Positions 51,491-59,983 of a stretch of DNA of 64,000 nt are shown piece by piece. The number at the start of each line of letters is the position of its first letter. Positions within the stretch are counted from its first letter, which is position 1. The notes below the pieces were generated by a model. That model saw only the letters and a list, made by a program, of their open reading frames with translations, ran no database searches and was not told the origin of the DNA. The stretch is from JAVKSL01 sp039583695 (lineage in GTDB: Bacteria; Actinomycetota; Acidimicrobiia; Acidimicrobiales; JAJPHD01). The stretch covers positions 19,892-83,891 of the forward strand of contig JAVKSL010000002.1 of the NCBI GenBank assembly GCA_039583695.1, given 5' to 3'. The translations under genes and the position numbers were made by a program.

Positions 51491-52731
51491 GACCCGCAGA
51501 GCGCGTGGGCCAGCTCGCCCACGAACAGGCCGACATCGGTGACGATCCCCAGGGCCTGGTGGCTGCCCCTGTCGGCCAGCTTGGTGACCACTGCCGGGTT
51601 GATGTCCACGCAGAACGTCTCGACGCTGGCCGGAAGCAGGTTCCCGGCGGCGATGGCGTGCAGCGTGGAGGCACAGATGAGCGCCGCTCCGACGCCAGCC
51701 AGAGCGGCCCGCATTGCGTCGGCCGCCTCGATCACGTCGGTGTGCACGTCAGGCAGGGGCCCGTCGTCGCGCACCGAGCCCCCGAGCACGAAGGGGACTC
51801 CCCTGCGTACGCACTCGTACATCACGCCGCCGCCGACGTAGCCCGCGGCGACGGCCGCGGCGATGGAGCCGTGGCGGCGGACCTCGTTTATCACCCGGAG
51901 GTGGTTGGCGTGTCCGCCCTCGGGCACCGCACCGCCCCGGACGGGCACGCCGAGGGATGTGCCCAGCACGTTGGCTTCCATATCGTGGGTGGCGAAGCCA
52001 TTTCCGGCGAACAGCACGTCCACCCATCCGTCTCGGACCATGCGGGCCAGGTCACCCCCGGCCCCGGTGTGGACGAGGGCCGGTCCAGCCACTAACAGGA
52101 TGCGGGCCTGGTCCGAGCGAACCTGGCGCAGGCGCTCGGCGACCTGGGCCACAAAGAGCCCCTTTGGCTTCTCGGAGGAGACGTCGGAGTCCATGAACTC
52201 GAAATGCGGTCCCACGCGGCGCCGCTCCGGCGCCTTCACCCTTACGCCCTGGGAGCCCACCACCACCTGGTCTCCGACGTGGGCCCGGTGCATGGGGACA
52301 TTGCTCACGGTCGGGAGCCCGCCATTCGGGAGCGCGCCGGTCGGTCGCACCACCAGGGCGCAGTCCATCTCTTCACGGTCCACGGCGCACCAGCGGCCAT
52401 CCAGGCTCACCCAGGTTGCAAGGTTGGTGGTCGAGTAGAAACCGGCTGGCAGGACGCCATCGACCTCGACGGGGGCGGTCTGGGCATCGCCGTGAGCTGC
52501 TCGGTTGGCCCCATGGACGTGCAGCTCGGCCAGGAGCCGGGCCAGCGTGGCCGGGTCGGGAGCGCTCACCTCGATCCGGGCGCGGCTGGGGTCCCTGGCA
52601 GTCCTGCCGATATCCACGTCCAGGCTCCGGTAGTCACATCCCGCAGCCAGGATCAGGTCCAAAACCTTGGCCAGGATCAGCGAGTCGATGATGTGACCCT
52701 CGACCTCGACGACCTCGCTCTCCACGAGCAT
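51487..52731 (-). CDS. TIGR00300/LOR-SDH-type ornithine cyclodeaminase-like protein
   Basis: The 414-residue product starts MLVESEVVEVEGHIIDSLIL. An N-terminal LOR/SDH-conserved region contains GFYSTTNLATWVSLDGRW and AHVGDQVVVGSQGVRV. A C-terminal Rossmann-like part has LLVAGPALVHTGAGGDLARM, VLFAGNGFATHDMEANVLGT and GVGAALICASTLHAIAAGN. This is the C-terminal half of cyanobacterial AgrE, where it acts as ornithine cyclodeaminase. With the adjacent dihydrolase it would form a two-gene route from arginine to proline. Confidence 0.8.
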   Translation of the reverse strand: MLVESEVVEVEGHIIDSLILAKVLDLILAAGCDYRSLDVDIGRTARDPSRARIEVSAPDPATLARLLAELHVHGANRAAHGDAQTAPVEVDGVLPAGFYSTTNLATWVSLDGRWCAVDREEMDCALVVRPTGALPNGGLPTVSNVPMHRAHVGDQVVVGSQGVRVKAPERRRVGPHFEFMDSDVSSEKPKGLFVAQVAERLRQVRSDQARILLVAGPALVHTGAGGDLARMVRDGWVDVLFAGNGFATHDMEANVLGTSLGVPVRGGAVPEGGHANHLRVINEVRRHGSIAAAVAAGYVGGGVMYECVRRGVPFVLGGSVRDDGPLPDVHTDVIEAADAMRAALAGVGAALICASTLHAIAAGNLLPASVETFCVDINPAVVTKLADRGSHQALGIVTDVGLFVGELAHALCGS

Positions 52732-52763
52732 TACCGTACCTGCATGACCACAGAGCCACCCCC

Positions 52764-53057
52764 ATGAGCGCAGAGCTGCTCGACGACAACGCCATAGCCG
52801 CTGCGCTGCCCGGCCTGGACTGGGAGCGCCAGGGAGACGAGCTGGTGAAAATCCGACGGGCTGGTGGATTCCGGGAGGCGCTCGACTGGGTGAACCAGGT
52901 GGGCGAGCTGGCCGAGGCCGCCAACCACCACCCCGACATCGACATCCGGTGGAACACCGTCACCCTGCGCCTCTCCACGCACTCGGCTGGCGGCCTGACC
53001 TCCCTCGATCTCGACCTGGCCGCTCGCATCGACGCCATCCCCATCGTGACTGCCTGA
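52764..53057 (+). CDS. Pterin-4a-carbinolamine dehydratase
   Basis: The 97-residue product carries the family motif AEAANHHPDIDIRWNTVTLR with the two active-site His residues, and GFREALDWVNQVGELAE. It dehydrates the pterin carbinolamine formed by aromatic amino-acid hydroxylases, and can act in molybdopterin-related chemistry. The start lies only 32 bp from the divergent TIGR00300 start. A seven-codon frame from 52744 ends on its ATG (ATGA). Confidence 0.9.
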   Translation: MSAELLDDNAIAAALPGLDWERQGDELVKIRRAGGFREALDWVNQVGELAEAANHHPDIDIRWNTVTLRLSTHSAGGLTSLDLDLAARIDAIPIVTA

Positions 53058-53058
53058 A

Positions 53059-53091
53059 GTTCACCAGCGCGCCACCGTGAGTTCATGATCT
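53059..53091 (+). promoter_or_regulatory. PHO-box-like direct repeat upstream of the ferric-type ABC operon
   Basis: GTTCACC at 53059 and GTTCATG at 53081 are exactly 22 bp apart, two 11-bp PhoP units, with CGCCACCGTGA between. The same 11-bp phasing occurs before the pst operon. The site lies about 40-70 bp before the ATG of the binding-protein gene, where an activator would sit. Confidence 0.45.
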
Positions 53092-53131
53092 GATAGCGCG
53101 GCTGTTGGGGCGCCCTGCCAAGCTACGCCCC

Positions 53132-54229
53132 ATGACCCCAAAACCGCTGCGCCTGAAGCTCGCCGCCGTCGGCCTCGTTGTCCTTGGCGTCACCGCGCTA
53201 GCGGCCTGCGGGACCACGAAGCCTTCTACGACCGCCACCACGACCGCAGGAACGGGAGGCACGCCGGGGACCGGCTCGCCGAGCGGAAAGGTTCCCCTCG
53301 ATCTCTACGCGGCAGAGGGCTACGACCAGGCGGAGTGCAACGCCTTCCAGGCCAAGACGGGCATAACCTGCGACCTGACCGACCACAGCACGGGGACTCT
53401 GCTGACCACCATCGCGGCCACGGTGAACAACCCTCACTGGGGTGTGTTCTGGTCCGACGGTGACGAGTCGTACGCCGCCCTCGACCAGCAGGGCCTGCTG
53501 GTGAAGGGCTTCGAGCCCACCTCCGGCACCCTCAACAACCTCGGCCAGAGCCTGGTGCCCGCCGACAAGGCGTGGATCCCCACAGGGGTGACCATCGCCT
53601 GCGGCATCGTGTACAACTCCAAGACCACCTCCTCGGCGCCCACCAGCTGGACCCAGCTGCTCCAGCCCCAGTACAAGGGTGAGGTAGGCATGAACAACCC
53701 AGCCCTGTCCGGTCCCACCTACCCGTTCGTGGCCGGGATCATGAGCCAGCTTGGCGGCGTCAGCCAGGGCGAGGCATTCTTCAAGTCGCTCAAGGCCAAC
53801 GGCCTCCACGTCTTTTCCACCAACAAGGTGACCCTCACTGCGCTCCTGCAGGGACAGATCCGCTACGCCATAGTCCAGAACTCGGCGGGAATCGGCTTCA
53901 TGCACAAGTACCCCAACCTGCGTGTGGCCTACCCGGCCAAATCGTCGGTCCTGCCCAGCGTCATCGGGATCGACGCCAAGGCCTCTCCGACCGAGATAGC
54001 CGAGGCGAAGCAGTTCGCCAACTTCGTCTACAGCCCCGCCGGCCAGGCAGTGATGCTCTCCGGGGACCGCTTCGGCGACTCGCTGTTCGTCCCGATCGTC
54101 AACGGCACCGTGGGTCACAAGGAGGTGCCCGCCCTGTCCAGCCTACCCACCCAGGTGGTGAACCCGCTGGTCTGGGGACCGAGGGAGTCCTCGATCAACC
54201 AGTGGTTCACCGCCAACATTGCCAGCTAG
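53132..54229 (+). CDS. Ferric-type ABC transporter substrate-binding lipoprotein
   Basis: The ATG at 53132 gives 365 residues with lipobox VTALAACGT. The fold is that of the Fe(III)/thiamine/aminoethylphosphonate binding-protein family: VPLDLYAAEGYDQAECNAFQ, GVFWSDGDESYAALDQQGLL, IPTGVTIACGIVYNSKTT, and GQIRYAIVQNSAGIGFMHKY. The paired Tyr ligands of FbpA-type iron proteins are not seen at the equivalent spot (QNSAG). Substrate is thus uncertain; a phosphonate is possible given the PHO-box-like repeat upstream. Confidence 0.78.
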   Translation: MTPKPLRLKLAAVGLVVLGVTALAACGTTKPSTTATTTAGTGGTPGTGSPSGKVPLDLYAAEGYDQAECNAFQAKTGITCDLTDHSTGTLLTTIAATVNNPHWGVFWSDGDESYAALDQQGLLVKGFEPTSGTLNNLGQSLVPADKAWIPTGVTIACGIVYNSKTTSSAPTSWTQLLQPQYKGEVGMNNPALSGPTYPFVAGIMSQLGGVSQGEAFFKSLKANGLHVFSTNKVTLTALLQGQIRYAIVQNSAGIGFMHKYPNLRVAYPAKSSVLPSVIGIDAKASPTEIAEAKQFANFVYSPAGQAVMLSGDRFGDSLFVPIVNGTVGHKEVPALSSLPTQVVNPLVWGPRESSINQWFTANIAS

Positions 54230-54237
54230 GGGTAGCC

Positions 54238-56079
54238 ATGAGCGCATCGCTGCGCACCGAGCTGGTGGGCCCTGCTGGGACGTTGGCCCCGGCGGGGCCA
54301 ACGCCCCGGCTGCCGGGACGGACCGCGCCCACCGGTTCGAGGGGGCGCGGCCGTCCGAGGCCCGGCCACCGGGAAGGCCGCCTGGGCCACCTCACGGCGT
54401 GGCCAGCGCTGTGGGCCCTGCTGGCAATCATCCTGGTGGTCCCGGCGGCGTGCTTCCTGATCCTCGCCGTCTCGCCCAGATTGTTCGGCCAAGGCCCGTC
54501 CTGGTTCACCCTCAAGGCCTTTGGCCAGGCGCTCACCGGCCCGACCCTGCACGGGATGCTCAACAGCGTGCTCATCGGCGTCGCGGCGGCGCTCCTGGCC
54601 ACAGCCGTGGCAGCTGGCCTGGCGTGGGTGGCCCAGCGCACCGAGCTACCCGGACGGCGAGGGATCACGCTGGGCCTCTGGGCGGTGCTGCTGGTCCCGA
54701 CCTACGTGACAGCCGTGGGTTGGGAGCAGCTCTTCGAGAAAGGGGGGACATTCGCCAATGCAGGTCTGGTGCCGGCGTTCGCGCAGCGAGCCTTCTTCGG
54801 GCCGATCGGCGTAGCACTCATCCTGGCGTTCAAGGGCGTCCCTTTCGCCTACTTCGCCCTGGCCCCGGCGCTGGCGGGATTGGGCCGCAGCTTCGAGGAG
54901 GCGGCACGGGTCCACGGTGCCAATCGCATCGCCACCCTGCGCACGGTGGCGCCGATCCTGCTGCCGGCGATCTTCGCCGCCCTCACGATCGTGTTCGCCG
55001 AGTCGGTAAGCGACTTTGGTGTGGCATCGACCCTCGCGGTGAGCGCAAGCTTCCCTGTCGCGACCTACACGATCTACTCGGCGATCACGAGCTTTCCTGC
55101 CAACTTCCCGGTGGCAGCAGTAGTGGGTTGGATGCTCGTGGCGGCCGTGGCGGTGGCGCTGGTGATCCAGGACCGTCTCTTGCACAAGCGCTCGTACGCA
55201 GTGCTGTCGGGGCGCACCCGCCCGGCAACCCGCCAGCGCCTGAGGGGCTGGCGGCTCGCGGCCAGCATGACCTTCGTGTACGGGTTCTTCGGGCTCACCC
55301 TCGTGGTCCCCGCCATCGGCGCCCTAGTGGCCAGCGTCATCGAGCCGTTCACGAGCCTGGGCTTCTCGCACCTGACCTTCTCGGCTTACTCGGGAGTGCT
55401 GCACGCATCGGCTCTCGGGCCCCCGATCCTGCTGTCGCTCAAGATGGCAACCATCAACGCCACCCTCACCCTGCTGGTCGGCCTGGCAGTGGCGCGGGCG
55501 CTGACCTCGCCACACGCAGGCATCACCGGCAGGTTGATCGACGTGGTGCTGGTCGGCTCGGTTGCCCTGCCCGGCCTGGTGCTGGCGGCAGGCTATCTGT
55601 TCGCGTTCAACCTGCCCGCCGTGTTCCGGGCAGGCATCCACCTGTATGGGACCCTCTTCCTGCTGGGCATGGCGTACCTGGCAGGTGCCCTGCCCACCAA
55701 CTCGCGGGTGATGATCGGCCCGCTTGCCCAGCTACAGGGATCGCTGATGCACGCCGGGCGGGTCCACGGCGCCAACCAGCTCGCCTCGTTCCGCCGCTGC
55801 GTGCTGCCGCTGCTGGCCCGCAGCCTGTTGTGGGCGTGGCTGTTGACCTTCGCCGGCACCTTCACCGAGCTACCCGCGTCCGAGCTGCTGGCCCCCACGG
55901 GCATCCAGACCATCGCCACGTCGATACTCAAGGTGTTCAACAAGTCTGACCTGGTAGGCGCCACGGCGCTATCCGTTGTCGAGATGCTCATCGTGTTGGG
56001 AGTGATAGTCCTAGCCACCCTGGCCTTCCGGCTCCTGACGCCCGCAGGGTGGCGCCGGGTGAGCGGAGAGCTGGCATGA
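54238..56079 (+). CDS. Ferric-type ABC transporter permease (double domain)
   Basis: The 613-residue protein has two tandem permease domains, about six segments each. The first EAA-like loop is EEAARVHGANRIATLRTVAP, the second is MHAGRVHGANQLASFRRCVL, in the same order as FbpB/AfuB. A charged Pro/Arg-rich leader of about 45 residues precedes the first helix. It forms the membrane channel with the ATPase, whose start overlaps its stop. Confidence 0.88.
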   Translation: MSASLRTELVGPAGTLAPAGPTPRLPGRTAPTGSRGRGRPRPGHREGRLGHLTAWPALWALLAIILVVPAACFLILAVSPRLFGQGPSWFTLKAFGQALTGPTLHGMLNSVLIGVAAALLATAVAAGLAWVAQRTELPGRRGITLGLWAVLLVPTYVTAVGWEQLFEKGGTFANAGLVPAFAQRAFFGPIGVALILAFKGVPFAYFALAPALAGLGRSFEEAARVHGANRIATLRTVAPILLPAIFAALTIVFAESVSDFGVASTLAVSASFPVATYTIYSAITSFPANFPVAAVVGWMLVAAVAVALVIQDRLLHKRSYAVLSGRTRPATRQRLRGWRLAASMTFVYGFFGLTLVVPAIGALVASVIEPFTSLGFSHLTFSAYSGVLHASALGPPILLSLKMATINATLTLLVGLAVARALTSPHAGITGRLIDVVLVGSVALPGLVLAAGYLFAFNLPAVFRAGIHLYGTLFLLGMAYLAGALPTNSRVMIGPLAQLQGSLMHAGRVHGANQLASFRRCVLPLLARSLLWAWLLTFAGTFTELPASELLAPTGIQTIATSILKVFNKSDLVGATALSVVEMLIVLGVIVLATLAFRLLTPAGWRRVSGELA

Positions 56080-57242
56080 GGACCCATACAAAGACAGCTC
56101 CGAAGACCATCGGAGGAGCGGCCGGTACGCCAGCCGTCGTGCTGGAGGGGCTGGGCAAGAGCTTCGGAGCCACCGAAGCCCTCCTCGACGTGAACCTGGT
56201 GATCCCGACCGGGTCGTTCAGCGTCCTGCTCGGTCCCTCGGGTAGTGGGAAGTCTACCCTGCTGCGCTGCCTGGCAGGGATCGAGAAGGCCAGCACCGGG
56301 AGCATCACCATAGGTGGCCATGTCGTGGCCGGCCCCGGGGTGCACATCGCGCCCGAGCGGCGTGACCTGGCGATGGTCTTCCAGGACTACGCGCTCTGGC
56401 CGCACATGACCGTGGCCCAGAACGTAGGCTTTGCGCTGCGCCGGCGAGCGCTGGCTCCGCCGGAGCGCAGCCGCGAGGTTGATGACTTCTTGGGCCGGGT
56501 GGGCCTCGACCACCTCGGGGCCCGCTATCCCTCCGAGCTGTCGGGGGGCGAGCAGCAGCGGGTCGCCCTGGCCCGGGCGCTGGTGGGAAGGCCGGGACTG
56601 CTGCTGTTCGACGAGCCGCTCTCCAACCTCGACACCGACCTTCGGGAGCGGCTGCGGGTAGAGATCGCCAACCTGACCCGCGACGCCGGCGTGACTGCCG
56701 TGTACATCACCCACGACCAGACTGAGGCGTTTGCCTTGGCCGACCAGGTCGGCGTCCTGTCGCAAGGCCGCCTGGTGCAGGTGGGAACCCCCGAGGAGGT
56801 GTACCACCGCCCGGCAACCCCGTTCGTCGCCCGCTTCACCGGCCTCGCCGGCGAGCTGGCCGGCACCGTGCTCGACGCCGCAGCCCTCGACACCTCGGGG
56901 CTGTCGCAAGTGACGGTGGAAGCGGCCGGCGGGGTGGTGATCGCCCGCACCCACGAGACGGAAAGCCTCCGGCGGGGAGACCGGGCGCGGCTCCTGCTAC
57001 GCGCTGCGCCGCTGCGCCTTCGCGATCCCTGCGACGACCGGATGGTGCTGGCCGGTCGCATCCTCGACGTGGGGTTCCGGGGGCGGGGATACGACCATGT
57101 CGTGGAGCTCCATGGCGGCGAGCGCCTGGTGGGGATCTTTGATGAGGCACGTCGAGACAGGGGCATGGCGGTGGGAGTCCGCTGCGGAGAGCTCGGCGCC
57201 CTGGCGTTCCCGGAGGACCTGGCGCTGGCCAGCACCGACTGA
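56076..57242 (+). CDS. Ferric-type ABC transporter ATP-binding protein
   Basis: The ATG at 56076 (ATGA overlap) gives 388 residues. Walker A is LLGPSGSGKSTLLRCLAGIE, signature LSGGEQQRVALARALVGRP, and Walker B LLLFDEPLSNLDTDLR. A C-terminal TOBE-like domain follows residue 260. It is the energiser of the FbpABC/PotA-like importer. The operon's last gene. Confidence 0.9.
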   Translation: MRTHTKTAPKTIGGAAGTPAVVLEGLGKSFGATEALLDVNLVIPTGSFSVLLGPSGSGKSTLLRCLAGIEKASTGSITIGGHVVAGPGVHIAPERRDLAMVFQDYALWPHMTVAQNVGFALRRRALAPPERSREVDDFLGRVGLDHLGARYPSELSGGEQQRVALARALVGRPGLLLFDEPLSNLDTDLRERLRVEIANLTRDAGVTAVYITHDQTEAFALADQVGVLSQGRLVQVGTPEEVYHRPATPFVARFTGLAGELAGTVLDAAALDTSGLSQVTVEAAGGVVIARTHETESLRRGDRARLLLRAAPLRLRDPCDDRMVLAGRILDVGFRGRGYDHVVELHGGERLVGIFDEARRDRGMAVGVRCGELGALAFPEDLALASTD

Positions 57243-57314
57243 GACGGCGGCGCCCGTGCTGGCAAACACCGGCGCAGGCCACAAGCCCGGCAAAATGCAC
57301 GTAGCATCCGGGTC

Positions 57315-58262
57315 GTGTCGTCAGAACAGCCGAAGCCAGCGAGGCGGGTGATTGACGCCATCATCTCAGCCCGGGACGAGGCACCAACCGTGGCCGGGGT
57401 GGTAGGCGCCTGTCTGGCCGCAGCGGCAATCCGGGAGGTGATAGTGGTGGACGACGGATCGCTCGACGACACCGCCACCTTGGCGGCCGCGGCAGGCGCC
57501 AAGGTCGCGCCCAGCCACAATCCGCTCCCGGCCGAGCCTGGGCCGCATGAGGCTGGCCATCCTGCCCGCGTGGCGCTGGCCGGCATGGCTCGCCGGGTCC
57601 TCGCCAGCATCGCTCGCCAGACCCCCACCAGCATCGCTCGCCGGGCCCCCACCGGCATCGCTCGCCCAGCCGGCAGGAGCGCGCCGGACCTTCGAGCCAT
57701 ACCCACCCTCCGAGGCCCGGCTGCCGGAGAACCCTGGCAGGGGCGAAGGCCTGGGTCCAAGGCCGCGGCCATGGCCGCCGGGGTAGCAGTCAGCAACGCG
57801 GAGGCCTTCTTGTTCCTCGATGCCGACTTGCTCGGGCTCAGTGCCGCCCACCTGAACAGGCTCTGCCAGCCCATCCTGGACGGCTCGGCGGACATGTCGG
57901 TGGGCTGGCTGGATTACGGCTGGTGGAACCCGCTGGTGCTCCGCCTCCCGCCTAGCACCGGGGAGCGGGTGGTGCCACGTTGGGTCTTCGAGGCCGTCCC
58001 GGCGTGGCAGCGAGACGGCTACAAGATGGAGATCCTGCTGAACGAGGTGATCGCGGAGGCCCGAGCCCGCACCTCCGCCTGCACCTTGGAGGGGGTCCGC
58101 CACCGGACCAAGCGGGACAAGCTGGGTCCCTCCGAGGGACGGCGCCAGACCTGGCAGATGTTCTGGGCCCTCGCCGGGATGCCCATGACTGGTGAGGTGC
58201 GCTGGCGGACCTTCTGGCTCTACTGGCGGGGTCTTACAGTGAGGCCTGGCGGCCGGTCTTGA
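57315..58262 (+). CDS. GT2-family glycosyltransferase with a repetitive insertion
   Basis: The GTG at 57315 gives 315 residues. The nucleotide-binding start is VIDAIISARDEAPTVAGVVG and IREVIVVDDGSLDDTATLA; the metal-binding motif is FLFLDADLLGLSAAHLNRLC. Between the two, about 75 residues (approximately 72-146) replace the short linker normally seen before the Gly-Lys-Gly element; here it is GSKAAAMAAGV. The insert includes a 24-bp tandem repeat. The fold is like glucosyl-3-phosphoglycerate synthases, but the acceptor is unknown. Confidence 0.75.
   Translation: MSSEQPKPARRVIDAIISARDEAPTVAGVVGACLAAAAIREVIVVDDGSLDDTATLAAAAGAKVAPSHNPLPAEPGPHEAGHPARVALAGMARRVLASIARQTPTSIARRAPTGIARPAGRSAPDLRAIPTLRGPAAGEPWQGRRPGSKAAAMAAGVAVSNAEAFLFLDADLLGLSAAHLNRLCQPILDGSADMSVGWLDYGWWNPLVLRLPPSTGERVVPRWVFEAVPAWQRDGYKMEILLNEVIAEARARTSACTLEGVRHRTKRDKLGPSEGRRQTWQMFWALAGMPMTGEVRWRTFWLYWRGLTVRPGGRS
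57583..57678. repeat. 24-bp tandem repeat, four copies, inside the GT2 gene
   Basis: Units start at 57583, 57607, 57631 and 57655. The second and third are nearly identical (GCATCGCTCGCC followed by a CCCCCACC-type half); the first and fourth diverge. They encode a repeated SIAR-type octapeptide rich in Arg, Pro and Thr within the inserted loop. Confidence 0.85.
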
Positions 58263-58264
58263 AG

Positions 58265-58315
58265 CGAACTTGTCGTGACGGCGCGCGTTTTTTGTAGGTC
58301 ATCACGGCAAGTTCG
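58265..58315. terminator. 14-bp inverted repeat between convergent genes, T-run in the loop
   Basis: CGAACTTGTCGTGA (58265-58278) pairs with TCACGGCAAGTTCG (58302-58315) over 14 bp with one G-T pair. The 23-base loop holds TTTTTT at 58288-58293. It lies between the 3' ends of the GT2 and FTR1 genes, so it likely terminates both. Confidence 0.7.
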
Positions 58316-58322
58316 ACACCAG

Positions 58323-59183
58323 CTACTCGGCGGCCACCGGGATCCGCCTCACCTCCCGCCACTTGCCCAGCCGGCTCCACAGGCCGAGGAAGGCGCTCAC
58401 CGCCAGGGCCACATACACCACGTAGACCACCAGCTGCAGGGGCGTCGGCTGGCTGGCGTAGCCGAAGAAGCTGTGCACCAGATCGCCCAGAGTCGAGCCC
58501 TCCGACAGGATTCCCTCCGTGTTCCACATAGGATGCCTCAGGAACGGTAGCCACCCGAGCCCTTGGAGGTTCTCGACCGCATCGACCAGCAGCCCGGCGG
58601 CGAAGACCATGAGCAGGCCGCCCACCACCTTGAAGAACACCGCTATGTTGATCCGGTGCCCGAGGCGGTACATGGCGAAGGCGATCCCAAGGGCCACAGC
58701 CAGCCCGGCCACCGCCCCAATCAGCACGTGCTGGGCCGTCGAGGCAAAGGCTAAGGCCAGGGTGAACACGACGGTCTCCAGACCTTCGCGCCCAACCGCC
58801 TGGAAGGCAAGCAGTCCGAGGCCCCACCGGGCTCCACCCGTCAGGGCTGAGTCGGTGCGAGCGCGCAGCTCCTTGGACATCCCCCGGCTGTGGTTGCGCA
58901 TCCAAAATGTCATATAGGTGAGCACCACCACCGCCAGCAGGAACGTACCTGTCTCGAAGATGGTCTGGGTCCGCGACCCGGCATAGGCCTTGAGGGTGAT
59001 GTAGGCAAGCGCTCCCCCGGCGAAGGCCAGGCCCAGCGCCACACCCACACCCACGAAGACGTCACGGAAGTGCCGGCGCTGGCCGACCTTGTTCAGGTAG
59101 GCGAGCAGGATCGCTACGATCATGCTGGCCTCGATACCCTCGCGGAGAAAGATGACGAACGTGGCGACCACTACAACCCCCAA
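58323..59183 (-). CDS. FTR1-family iron permease
   Basis: The 286-residue protein has seven membrane segments and two REGxE motifs, VIFLREGIEASMIVAILLAY near the start and AFQAVGREGLETVVFTLALA in the fourth helix, the iron-binding signatures of FTR1/EfeU. The start is a TTG at 59183 or an in-frame GTG a few codons in. It imports iron with an oxidase or EfeO/EfeB, none of which is nearby. An iron-box-like palindrome lies 25 bp upstream. Confidence 0.9.
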   Translation of the reverse strand: MGVVVVATFVIFLREGIEASMIVAILLAYLNKVGQRRHFRDVFVGVGVALGLAFAGGALAYITLKAYAGSRTQTIFETGTFLLAVVVLTYMTFWMRNHSRGMSKELRARTDSALTGGARWGLGLLAFQAVGREGLETVVFTLALAFASTAQHVLIGAVAGLAVALGIAFAMYRLGHRINIAVFFKVVGGLLMVFAAGLLVDAVENLQGLGWLPFLRHPMWNTEGILSEGSTLGDLVHSFFGYASQPTPLQLVVYVVYVALAVSAFLGLWSRLGKWREVRRIPVAAE

Positions 59184-59208
59184 GGTTTCGGCGACCTATA
59201 CCTGAGAG

Positions 59209-59224
59209 GTTAGGTCTACCTAAC
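59209..59224 (-). promoter_or_regulatory. Iron-box-like palindrome upstream of the FTR1 gene
   Basis: GTTAGGTCTACCTAAC is a palindrome of two 7-bp arms around CT. It resembles the DtxR/IdeR consensus built from TTAGGTTAG and its complement. It lies 26 bases before the FTR1 start. On the minus strand a TATAGG -10 element falls between it and the start. Metal-bound repressor binding would block the promoter. Confidence 0.6.
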
Positions 59225-59983
59225 TCATCGAGTCAAGTCGGCCGAAACTCCAGACACCACCGCCGCCTCGGCCACCACCGGCGAGGCGCACACCTCGGTG
59301 AGTCCCGCCTCCAGGAAGATCTCCACCCAGCGCCCCACCGGGATTGGCCGCTCCTGGAGCCGGGCCACGAACCGGACTGCATTCTTGGCCAGCCTCCACC
59401 ACCCTGCCGGACCCTTGGAAAGCATGGCGTTGGCCTTGGAGGCGATGATGGCCCGGTCGCGCGAGCTGGCCCCCCGACCGAACATCATGTCCCCGACGAC
59501 CACCCGACCGCCCGGTCGCAGCCATCCGGCCGCCGCCTTGATCGCCAGAGCCTTGTCCGGGTCGCGCAGGTGGTGCAGCGCGTAGTTGGACACCACCAGG
59601 TCCACGCTTCCCGACGGGAGCTGGATCGACTCGATGGGACCGACCCGGGTCTCTATGTTGGTCAGGCCGGCGACCTCCGCGTTGGTGAGCAACAACTCGA
59701 TCATCGACTGGCTGATGTCGATGGCGACGACCCGGGCGGCTTGGCGGGCGAAGGGGATCGAGAGCTGGCCCGACCCGGCCCCGAGGTCGACCACCGTCAT
59801 TCCCGGCCCCGGCCGGCTGGCTGCCACCACCGCGTCGACGACCCGCCCCAAAGCCGGGTTATCGGCGTGGTCAGGGTGAAACGCGGCGTTCCACCCCACA
59901 GCCCGCTTGGTCCACACGCGGCGCTGGTGAGAGATCCCCAGACCCCTGGCCAGCTCTGTGACGCTTCGGGGTGCGGGGGCCAT
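59225..59983 (-). CDS. Class I SAM-dependent methyltransferase
   Basis: The 252-residue product has the SAM-binding motif I MTVVDLGAGSGQLSIPFARQ near residue 63, the acidic motif VVAIDISQSMIELL and motif IV DLVVSNYALHHLRDPDKAL. It is a small-molecule or quinone-type methyltransferase by fold; the substrate is unknown. Its stop lies one base from the FTR1 iron-box palindrome, so any read-through would pass through the iron-permease promoter. Confidence 0.85.
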   Translation of the reverse strand: MAPAPRSVTELARGLGISHQRRVWTKRAVGWNAAFHPDHADNPALGRVVDAVVAASRPGPGMTVVDLGAGSGQLSIPFARQAARVVAIDISQSMIELLLTNAEVAGLTNIETRVGPIESIQLPSGSVDLVVSNYALHHLRDPDKALAIKAAAGWLRPGGRVVVGDMMFGRGASSRDRAIIASKANAMLSKGPAGWWRLAKNAVRFVARLQERPIPVGRWVEIFLEAGLTEVCASPVVAEAAVVSGVSADLTR

